64,000 bases of DNA. Origin: Rugamonas fusca (GTDB taxonomy: Bacteria > Pseudomonadota > Gammaproteobacteria > Burkholderiales > Burkholderiaceae_D). Below, piece after piece: positions 35,130 to 45,800 of the stretch. The first letter of the stretch is position 1. Each line of letters begins with the position of its first letter. The stretch spans positions 62,001 through 126,000 of the forward strand of contig NZ_JACEZS010000017.1 of NCBI RefSeq assembly GCF_014042365.1, written 5' to 3'. The notes under the pieces were generated by a model. The model ran no database searches. It was not told the origin of the DNA and saw only the letters and a list, made by a program, of their open reading frames with translations. The position numbers were made by a program, and so were the translations under genes.

Positions 35130-35693
35130 TCAGTCGCGTGCCAGGGCCAGGAATTCCGTGCGCAGCGCCAGGTTGGGCTGCAACTCGCCCAGCATGGCCG
35201 AGGTGATGGTTTCCTCGCCCGGCGTGCGGATGCCGCGGCTTTCCATGCACATGTGACGGCACTTGACGACCACCCCCACCGCCTTCGGTTCCAGCACGTC
35301 CATCAGCGCGTTGGCGATCTGGATCGTCATGCGTTCCTGCACTTGCAGACGCTTGGCAAAGCAGTCCACCAGCCGGGTCAGCTTGGACAGGCCGACGATC
35401 TTGCCATTGGGCAGGTAACCGACCGTGGCCTTGCCGAAGAACGGCGCCAGGTGGTGCTCGCAGTGGCTGTAGACGGGAATGTTCTTCACCACGATCAGCT
35501 CGTTGTACTGCTCGGCCCCGTCCTCGAACGCTTTCAGCAGCTCGACCGGGTCTTGCTCGTAGCCCGAGGTCCAGTGTTTCCAGGCCTTGGCCACCCGGTG
35601 CGGGGTTTCGGCCAGGCCGGGACGGTCCGGGTCCTCGCCAAGCGAGCTGAGCAGACGGCGCCAGTCTTGTTCCGTGAAAGCTTCTTTAGACAT
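35130..35693 (-). CDS. folE: GTP cyclohydrolase I
   Basis: 187 aa from the ATG at 35693. Family motifs: LAETPHRVAKAW, PVYSHCEHHLAPFFGKATVGY (zinc Cys and His) and VVVKCRHMCMESRGI (second zinc Cys). It makes 7,8-dihydroneopterin triphosphate for folate or pterin synthesis. Not in an operon with other folate genes here. Confidence 0.97.
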   Translation of the reverse strand: MSKEAFTEQDWRRLLSSLGEDPDRPGLAETPHRVAKAWKHWTSGYEQDPVELLKAFEDGAEQYNELIVVKNIPVYSHCEHHLAPFFGKATVGYLPNGKIVGLSKLTRLVDCFAKRLQVQERMTIQIANALMDVLEPKAVGVVVKCRHMCMESRGIRTPGEETITSAMLGELQPNLALRTEFLALARD

Positions 35694-35788
35694 GATGTTG
35701 TGAGACCATAAAAGTAACGATTGCCGCAAGTATACAGAAAATGCGGCAGACCCACCGGCGCGGCCCCGCAGCCGGGGCCGCGCCGCCG

Positions 35789-36628
35789 CTAGCGCCCGGG
35801 CGAGCCCGGCCGATGGGCGTTGATCAGCGCGGCGGCGATCGAGACCGTGATCGGCATCTCCGGCCATTCGTCGTCCGGGCCGAACCAGCGCGCGTCGGCG
35901 ATCTCGTTGGGGTCGACGCGGATCTCGCCATCGAGGTAATCAGCCGTGAAGGCCACCATCAGCGAATGCGGGAATGGCCACGGCTGGCTGCCGAAGTAGC
36001 GCAGGTTGTGCACCCGCAAGCCGACCTCCTCGTACACTTCGCGGTGCACGGCTTCCTCGATCGATTCGCCCGCCTCCAGGAAACCGGCCAGCGCCGTGTA
36101 GCGCTTGTAGGGCGCGTTGGCGTGCATGGCCAGCAGCACCTGCTCGCCCTTGCGGATCAGCACCATCATGGCCGGCGAGATGCGCGGGTAGGCGCTCATG
36201 CCGCACGCGGGACATTGATAGCAGCGTTCGCCTGCCACATGGGTCATGGGCGTGGCGCAGGCGCCGCAATAGCGGTGGGTGCGGGCCCATTCGGCCAGTT
36301 GCACGGCCCGCCCTGCCACACCGAGAAAACCATCGTCGCGCAGGCCGAACAGGGCGCGCAGGCTGTGCCAGCCGTAGTCGGGCCCCGGCACGGCGTCGCG
36401 GTCGGTCCAGGCCGCCTGGTAATACTGGCCGTCCAGCACGCCCACCGGGTGGATGCGCGCCGGCGCCACGTCCAGCGTGGCCAGTACGGCCGGCGGCGGC
36501 AACGACCAATCGTCGTTGCGCAAAAGCAACTGTCCACGATGGCTCAGGAAAGTCAGGGGCGCAGGATGGGACGCAGACGCGGTTGGCGGATGGATCAGGG
36601 GCGTGAAGACGGCGGGCGTGTGCAGCAT
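35789..36628 (-). CDS. nudC: NAD+/NADH pyrophosphatase NudC
   Basis: 279 aa. Zinc ribbon CGACATPM and CYQCPACG, Nudix box GFLEAGESIEEAVHREVYEEVGL-type (positions about 190-212) and the NADH-specific GSQPWPFPHSLM. It hydrolyses NAD(H) and removes NAD caps from RNA in other bacteria. Possible biological overlap with the NAD-consuming toxin nearby is coincidental on present evidence. Confidence 0.95.
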   Translation of the reverse strand: MLHTPAVFTPLIHPPTASASHPAPLTFLSHRGQLLLRNDDWSLPPPAVLATLDVAPARIHPVGVLDGQYYQAAWTDRDAVPGPDYGWHSLRALFGLRDDGFLGVAGRAVQLAEWARTHRYCGACATPMTHVAGERCYQCPACGMSAYPRISPAMMVLIRKGEQVLLAMHANAPYKRYTALAGFLEAGESIEEAVHREVYEEVGLRVHNLRYFGSQPWPFPHSLMVAFTADYLDGEIRVDPNEIADARWFGPDDEWPEMPITVSIAAALINAHRPGSPGR

Positions 36629-36800
36629 GGGGGCTCATTCCTGAGGATGCGATAGCGTGCATCTTACCGTGTTTCCAACATGCTGATCCGGCGCCGCTAA
36701 GTCCTTGTTTTCATGCCAAGATTTGCGTGGGAATTACTTGCTTTTTCTCAATCTCAGGCCGATTGGCGTTACTATATCCTTCTGCCAGGAGATACCCACT

Positions 36801-39800
36801 ATGCCATCGCTCGTACCCGGTTTAACCACCGACCAAATCGTCAGCCTGTCGACCTACCAGATCACCTTGTTGACCACGGCCGACATCGGCTTGCTGTCGA
36901 CCTTGCAGACGTCGGCGTTGCGCACGGACCAGCTGGCCGCGTTGAGCAGCGAGCAGGTGCGTGCGCTGCCGACCCAGGACTTGCAGGCCCTGAGCACGGC
37001 GCAGCTGGGGACCGGCTTCGGCACCCGGCAGATCCAGGCCCTGGGCACCCAGCAAATACCGCTGCTGACGACGGCCCAGCTGGTGTACGGGCTCACCTCC
37101 GACCAGTTCGCCTCCCTGAGCACGGCGCAACTGGGGGCGCTGACCACCGCCCAGGTGGCCCTGTTGGGCACGGCCGACCTGGCCGCCCTGCGCACGGCCC
37201 AGCTGATCGGCCTGGGCACGGCGCAACTGCACGCCCTCGGTTCGGACCAGGTGGCCGCGCTGACGACGGCCGACGTGGCCGCCCTGCGCAGCCAGCAACT
37301 GGCGGCGCTGGACACGGGCAGCGTGGCCGGCCTGCGCACCGACCAGGTGGCCGCGCTCGGTTCGGCCCAGCTGGCCGCCATGCCAACCCAGCAGATCGCG
37401 GCGCTGGGCACGGCGCAAGTGGCCGTACTGGGCACGGCCCAGGCCAGCGCGCTGGGCACGGCCCAGGTGGCGGCCCTGTCGTCCATCCAGCTGGACGCGC
37501 TGGCCACGGCCAGCGTGGCCAGCCTGAAAACCCAGCAGATCGCCGCGCTCGGCAGCGCCCTGTTCAGCGCCCTCACCACCGACCAGGTGGCCGCGCTCAA
37601 GACGGCGCAGGCGCAAGCGCTGTCGTCGCAACAACTGGCCGCGCTGCGTTCGGACCAGCTGGCCGCCTTGCAGACGGCCGACCTGGCCGCGCTGGCCACG
37701 CTGGCCTTGAGCGGGCTGGGCACGTCCAACGTGGCCGCGCTCAGCACCAGCCAGGCCGCCGCGCTGGCCAGCAACCAGCTCAACGCCCTGTCCAGCAGCC
37801 AGATGGCCGCGCTGGGCAGTGACCAGATCGTCGCCCTGACCACGGGCCAGCTGGCCAACCTGGGCACGCGCCAGCTGGCCGCCCTCACCACGGCCCAACT
37901 GGCCGCGCTGGAGACGGCCGACTGGGCCAGCCTGAAAACCCAGCAACTGGCCGCCCTGGCCACGGCCCAGCTGGCCGCCATCACGACGGCCCAGTTCGCG
38001 TCGCTGAAGAGCCTGCAAGTGCCGGGCCTGGGTACTTTCCAACTGGCGTCGCTGCGCTCGGATCAGCTCGCCGCGCTGGCCACCGCCACCCTGCGCGCGC
38101 TGCAGACCCAGCAAGTGGCCGCGCTGGCCAGCAACGCCGTGGCCGCGCTGCAGACGGCGCAACTGGCCAGCCTGGCCACGCAACAACTGGCCGCGCTGGG
38201 CACGCCCCAGATCGCGGCCCTGGGCAGCGACCAGATCGTCGCCCTCACCACGGCCCAGGCCGCCGCGCTGACGACGCGCCAGCTGGCCGCCCTGTCCACC
38301 GACCAGCTCAACGCGCTGGAAACGGTGGACTGGGCCGCCCTGAAGAGCAACCAGGTGGCGGCCCTGACGACGGCCCAGGTCGGCGCGCTGGGCACGGCGC
38401 TGATCGCCGCCCTCAGCACGGCCCAAGCCGCCGCGCTGACCACGCAACAGTTGCGTGCCCTCAGCACGGCCCAGCTGGCCGCGCTCAGCTCGGCCGATTA
38501 CGCAGCCCTGCAATCGTCGCAGTTGCTGGGCCTGGGCACGGCCGCCATCGCCGCCCTCAGCACCAGCCAGGTGGCGGCCCTGAAGACGGCCCAGCTGGCG
38601 CAACTGAGCACGGACCAGATCGCCGTGCTGAACTCGGACCAGCTGGCCGCGCTGGGCACGGCCCAGGTGGCCGCCTTGACGACGCGCCAGGTCGCCAGCC
38701 TGGGCACGGACCAGGTGGCCGCGCTCATCACGCGCGACTGGGCCGCGCTGACCACCAACCAGCTGACGGCGCTTGGCACCGACCAGCTGGCGGCCGTGAC
38801 GACGGCCCAGGTGGCCGCCCTCACCACGGCCCAGGCCGCGTCACTGACGACGCGCCAGGTGGCCGCGCTGTCGAGCAACCAGCTCAACGCCCTGCCCACG
38901 CTGACGCTGGCCGCGCTCCGGACGGCCCAGGTGGCCAGCCTGGGCACGGACGACCTGGCCGCGCTGGCCACGGCGCAGTTGCAGGCGCTCACGACGGCCC
39001 AGTTACAGGCGCTGGGCACGGCCCAGCTGCAAGGTTTGACGACGGCCCAGATCGTGGCGCTGACGACGCTGCAAGCGGGCAACCTGGCCACCAAACAGGT
39101 GGCCGCCCTCACCAGCGACCAGCTGGCCGCGCTGGAGACGGTCGACCTGGCCGCCTTCAAGACGGCCCAGATCCGGGCCCTGACGACGGCCGAGATCGCC
39201 CAACTGAGCACGGCCCAGGTGGCCTCGCTCACCCCGGCCCAGGCGGCGGCCTTGAGCACCAGCCAGCTCAACGCGCTGGGCAGCGCCCAACTGCTGATGC
39301 TCAACACGGCCAACCTGTCGTCGCTGCTGACGACCCAGATCGCCCAGCTCGACACGGCCAGCATCGCGGCCCTGTCCACGGCCCAGATCGCCGCGCTGAC
39401 GACGGCCCAGGTGGACGCCTTCAACACGCTACAGTTGCAGGCGCTGACAACGGCCCAGATCGTGGCCCTGAACACGCTGCAAGTGAGCAGCCTGCTGACG
39501 GCCCAGGTGGCCGCGCTCACCAGCGACCAGCTGGCGGCCCTGGAAACGGTGGACCTGGCCAGCCTGAAGACGGCCCAGCTTAACGCCCTCACGACGGCCC
39601 AGGCCGCCCAACTGAGCACGGCCCAGCTGCAAGCGCTGACCAGCCAGCAATCGGCCAGCCTGGCCACGCGATTGCTGGCGGCCCTCACCACGGACCAGGT
39701 GGCGGCGCTGGAGACGGCCGACCTGGCCGCGCTGGGCACGGCCCAATGGCGCGGCTTCAGCACGGACGACATCGCCGCGCTGGGCACGGCCCAGGTGCGC

Positions 39801-42800
39801 GCCATGAACACGGCCCAGCTGAGCACGCTCACCACGGCCCAGTTCCAGGTCTTGAGCACGGCCCAGCTGGCCGCCCTCAATTCGCTGCAACTGAGCAAGC
39901 TGGCCACGCTGCAAATCGCCAGCCTCACCTCCGGCCAGCTGGCCGGACTGGACACGGCCCACGTGGCCGCCCTGCAGACGGCCCAGGTGGCCGCGCTGAC
40001 GACGGACCAGGTCGCGCTGCTCAGCACGGCCCAGGTGGCGGGCCTGAGCACGGCGCAAACGGCGGCCCTGGGCACACGCCAGCTGGGCGCGTTCGGCAGC
40101 GACCAGATCGTGGCCCTGACGACGGCCCAGGCCGGCGCGCTGACGACGGCCCAGGTGGCATCGCTCAGCAGCGACCAGCTGGCGGCGCTGGAAACGGCGG
40201 ACCTGGCCAGCATGAAGACGGCGCAGCTGAACGCCTTGACGACGGCCCAGGCCAGCGAACTGAGCACGGCCCAGCTGCAGGCGCTGACCACCCAGCAGGC
40301 GGCCAGCCTGGCCACGCGGCTGCTGGCGGCCCTCACCACCGACCAGGTGGCGGCGCTGGAGACGGCCGACCTGGCCGCGCTGGGCACGGCCCAGTGGCGC
40401 GGCTTCAGCACCGACGACATCGCCGCGCTGGGCACGGCCCAGGTCAGCGCGATGACGACGGCGCAACTGAGTACCCTCACCACGGCCCAGTTCCAGGCCT
40501 TGAGCACGGCCCAGCTGAACGCCCTCAATTCTGTGCAACTGAGCAAGCTGGCCACGGCGCAGATGGCCGCCCTCACGTCCGACCAGCTGGGCGCGCTCGG
40601 CACGGACGACATGGCCGCCCTGCAAACGGCCCAGCTCAACGCCCTCACGACGGCCTCGGCCGCCCTGCTCGGCAGCGCCCAGTTGAACGCCCTGTCGACG
40701 CTGCAGATGGCCAACCTGGGCACGCGCCAGCTGGCGGCCCTGACGACGGACCAGATCCTGGCCCTGACCACGGCCGAACTGGTGGTGTGGCGCAGCGCCC
40801 AGTTGCGGGCCCTGACCACCAGCCAGCTGGGCGCCCTGTCGACGGCCCAGTTGCCAGCCCTGGGCACCGCCCAGGTGGCGGCGCTGGCCACGGACCAGTG
40901 GCCAGGCTTGAACAGCGGCCAGATCGCGGCCCTCACGACGGCCCAGGCCGCCGGCCTGACGACGGCCCAGGTGGCCGCCTTCAACAGCGACCAGCTGGCC
41001 GCGCTGGAGACGGTGGACCTGGCCGCCATGAAGACCAGCCAGATCGCGGCCCTGACGACGGTCGAAGTGGGCGAGCTCAGCACGGCCCAGATCGCCGCGC
41101 TGACGACGGCCCAGGCCCGCGCGCTGGGCACGGCCCAGTTGACGGCCCTCAATTCGGACCAGGTGGCCGCGCTCACGGCGGCCGACCTGGCCGCGTTCAG
41201 CTCGCTCCAGCTGGCCGCCCTGGGCACCGCCCTGCTGGGCATGCTGGGCACGGCCCAGCTGCAAGCGATGACGACGGCCCAGATCGCCGCCCTGTCGACC
41301 AGCCAGATCCAGTCGCTGGGCACGGACATGATCGTGGCCCTCACCACCGCCCAGGCCGCCAGCCTGACGACGGCCCAGATGGCCGCGCTGTCCACGCTGC
41401 AAGCCAGTGTGCTGGAGACGGCCGACCTGGCCGCCATGAAGACCAGCCAGCTCAACGCGCTGGGCACGCAGCAGATCGCCGCGCTGGGCAGCGACCAGCT
41501 CGACGCCCTCACCACCAGCCAGCTGGCCAACCTGGCCACGCGCCAGCTGGCCGCCCTCACCACCGACCAGGTGCAAGCGCTGCTGACGACGGAACTGGCG
41601 GCCTTGCGCAGCGCGCAGATCGCCGCCCTCACCTCGGACCAGGTGGCCGCCCTCAGGACGGTCCAGTTCCAGAGCCTGGCCACGGCCCAGGTCGGCGCGC
41701 TGGGCACGGCCCAGTTGCAAGCCGTGGGCAGCGCCCAGATCGCCGCCCTCACCACGGCCCAAGCCGCCTCGCTGACGACGATCCAGGTGGGCGCCCTGTC
41801 CACCGACCAGCTGGCCGCGCTCAGCACCGACCAGCTGGCGGCCCTGAAGACGGCCCAGCTCAACGCGCTGGGCACGGCGGCGCTGGCCAGCCTGTCCACG
41901 GCCCAGATCGCCGCGCTAACGACGCAGCAAGCGTCCGCCCTGCGCACGGCCCTGGTGGCGGCCCTGACCACGCAGCAGATCGCCGCGCTGGCGCTGGCCG
42001 AGCTGGAGGCGCTCAAGAGCGCCCAGTTGCAGGCGCTCACCACCGACCAGCTGGCCGCGCTGGGCAGCGACCAGTGGCAAAGCCTGGGCACGGCCCAGAT
42101 CGCGGCGCTGGCCACGGCCCAGGTCGCCAGCCTGGGCAGCGCCCAGGTCGCCCTCCTCACCACGGCCCAGGCCGCCGGCCTGACGACGGCCCAGGTGGCC
42201 GCGCTGGGCACGGCCCAGCTCGTCGCGCTGTCCACCGATGACCTCGCTGCCCTGAAGACGGCCCAGCTGGCCGCGCTGGGCAGCGACGCCATCGGCACGC
42301 TCACCACGGCCCAGGTCGTGGCCCTGACCACGCAGCAAGCCGGCGCGCTGACGACGGCGCAAGTGGCCGCGCTGACCACGCTGCAAGTGCAGGCGCTGGA
42401 AAGCGCCGACCTGGACGCGCTCAAGTCGGCCCAGGTGGCGGCGCTGGGCACGGCCCAGCTGGCCGCCCTGACCACCGACCAGATCGCCGGCATGACGACG
42501 GCCCAGATCGCCGCGCTGGCCAGCGCCCAGCTGCGCGCGCTGCGCAGCGACCAGATCATCGCCCTCACCACCGCCCAGGCCGCCGGCCTGACGACGGCCC
42601 AGGTGGCCGCGCTCGATACCGCCCAGGTCGCCGTGCTGTCGACCGACGACGTGGCCGCCCTCAAGACGGCCCAGGTGGGCGCGCTCGACAGCACCCAGCT
42701 GGCCGCCCTCGGAACGGACCAGATCGTGGCCCTGACCACGCTGCAGGCCGCCGCCCTCAAGACGGCCCAGGTGGCCGCCCTCACCACGGTCCAGGTGGCC

Positions 42801-45800
42801 GCGCTGGAAACGGCCGATCTGGCGGTCTTGAAGACGGCCCAGGTGGCCGCCCTCACCACCGACCAGCTCGACGCCTTGTCGACCGACCAGGTACAAAGCA
42901 TGGCCACGGTCCAGATCGCGGCCCTGTCCACGGCCCAGTTGCTGGGCTTGCGCAGCGACCAGATCGCCGCCCTCACCTCGGCCCAGATCGCCGCCCTGAC
43001 GACGGCCCAGACCGTCGCGCTGGGCACGCTGCAACTGGCGGCCCTGACGACCGATGAACTGGCCGCCCTGAAACCGGCCCAGATCGCCGCGCTGAGCACC
43101 GACCAGTTGAACGCCCTGAGCACCGACCAGCTGGCGTCCCTGACGACGCTGCAGACGGTGGCCCTGACCACCAGCCAGCTGGCCGCGCTGGCCACGGTCC
43201 AGGTGGCCGCCTTGCGCACCGACCAGGTGGCCACGCTCAAGACGGCCCAGCTGGCCGCGCTGCGCACCGACCAGCTCGACGCCCTCAGCACCGACCAGCT
43301 GCAAAGCCTGACCCCGGCCCAGGTCGCCGCGTTCGGCAGCGCCCAGGTGCAAGCGTTGACGACGGACCAGATCGTGGCCCTGACGACGGCCCAGGCCGCC
43401 GGCTTGACGACGGCCCAGGTGGCCGCGCTGGCCACGGCCCAGCTGGCCGCGCTGGAAACGGAGGACTTGCAAGCCCTCAAGACGGCCCAGGTGGCGGCGC
43501 TGAGCACGACGCAATTGAGCGGCCTCAGCACGGACCAGATCGGCGCCCTGAGCACGGGCCAGGCGGCCGCCCTCACGACGGCCCAGGTGGCCGCGTTGAG
43601 CACCAGCCAGTTGCTGGCGCTCAACACGGACGACGTGGCGGCCCTGCGCGCGCCCCAGCTGGCCGCGCTGGCCACGGCCCAGCTGGTGGCCCTGAGCACG
43701 GACCAGCTGCAAGCCGTGGGCACGGCCCAGCTCGCGGGCCTGGCCAGCGCTCAGTTGCAGGCCCTGACGACGGACCAGATCGTGGCCCTCACGACCGGCC
43801 AGGCCGCCAGCCTGACCAACGCCCAGCTGGCCGCGCTGTCGAGCGATCAATTGGCCGCGCTGGAAACGGACGACCTGGCCGCCCTCAGGACGGCCCAGCT
43901 CGCCGCGCTGGCCACGCTGCAACTGGCGCAACTGACGAGCGCCCAGCTGGTGTCGCTGACGACGGCCCAGGTCGCCGCCTTGACGACGCTGCAAGTGGCC
44001 AGCCTGGGCAGCGCCCAGCTGCCCACCCTCACGACGGACGAACTGGCGGCCCTGACCACGGGCCAGCTGGCCGCCCTGAGCACGCTGCAACTGCCACTGC
44101 TGTCGACCGACCAGCTGCAAAGCTTCACCACGGCCCAGATCGCCGCATTGAGCACGGCCCAGTTGCCGGGCTTGAGCACGGACCAGATCGCGGCCCTGAC
44201 CACCACCCAGGCGCGCGGCCTGGCCGCGGCGCAACTGAACGCGCTGGGCAGCGACCAGCTGGCCGCATTGTCCACGGACGATGTGCAAGCGCTCACCACG
44301 GCCCAGATCGCCGGGCTGGCCAGCGCCCAGTTGGCGCTGCTGGCGACCGGCCAGATCATGGCGCTGACGACGGCCCAAGTGGCGGCCCTGGGCAGCGCCC
44401 AGGTGGCCGCGCTGGCCACCGTCCAGGTGCAAACCTTGCCGACCGACGACCTGGCCGCGCTGGGCACGGCCCAGCTGGCCGCGTTCAGCAGCGACCAGCT
44501 GGCCGCCATCAGCACCGACCAGTTGCAGGCCCTCACCTCGACGCAACTGAACGCCATGGCCACGGCCCAGCTGGGCGGTCTCAGCACGGACCAGATCGCC
44601 GCCCTCACCACGGCCCAGGCCGCCTCACTGGCGACGCGCCAGCTGGCCGCCCTGCGCAGCGACCAGCTGGCCGCCTTCAGCACCGACGACATCGCCAGCC
44701 TGGGCAGTGCCCAGCTGAACAGCTTCGCCACGGCCCAGTTCGCCGGCCTGAGCACGGACCAGATCGTGGCCCTGACCACGCGCCAGACGGCCGCGCTGGC
44801 CACCGGCCAGCTGGCCGCCATGACCAGCGGCCAGTTGAACGCCATGGAAACGGTGGACGTGGCCGCGCTGGGCAGCGTCCAGCTGGGCGCGCTGGCCACG
44901 GCCAACGTGGCCGCGCTGAGCACGGACTGGCTGGCCGTACTGGCCAGCGGCCAGCTGGCCGGCTTCAGCACCAGCCAGATCAACGCGCTGGGCAGCGACC
45001 AGATCGGCAGCCTGGCCACCCAACAGGTGGTGGGCTTGAGCAGCACCCAACTGGCCGCGTTCACGTCGGACCAGATCGCCGCACTGAGCACGCTGGACTT
45101 GAACGCCCTGCGCACCAACCAGGTGACGGCCCTCACCACCGACCAGGTGGCCGGCCTGACCACGCTGCAGCTGAACGCGCTGGCCTCGGCCACGCTGGCC
45201 GCGCTGGGCACGGCGCAGATCGCGCTGGGCCTGGGCACGGCCCAGTTGAGCGGGCTGGACACGTCGCAGCTGGCCGCCCTGTCCACGCTGCAAGTGGCAG
45301 CCCTGGGCAACGCCCAGGCCGCCGCCTTGACGACCGACCAGATCGTGGCCCTGACCACGGCCCAGTGGCGCGCCCTGGGCAGCGACCAGATCAACGCCCT
45401 CGGCAGCGACCAACTGGCCGCCATCGAAACGGCCGACCTGGCCGCGCTGGCCACGCGCCAGGTGGCCGCGCTGGCCACGGGCCAGCTGCAACTGCTGGGC
45501 ACGGACCAGTTGAACGCCCTGACCACGGCCGAACTGGCGGCACTGGACACCGACCAGCTGACGGCCTTGACGACGGATCAGCTCTCCAGCCTGGCCACCG
45601 GCAAGCTGGCCAGCCTGGCCACGGCCCAGGTGGCGGCCCTGACGACGGCCCAGGTGGCGGCCTTGACAACGGCCCAGGCCGCTTCGCTCAAGACCACCCA
45701 ACTGGCCGCGCTGAACACCAACCAGCTGGCCGCGCTGGGCACCGACCAGCTGGCCGCCCTGTCCACGGCCGCGCTGGCCACGCTGTCTACCGACCAGCTC

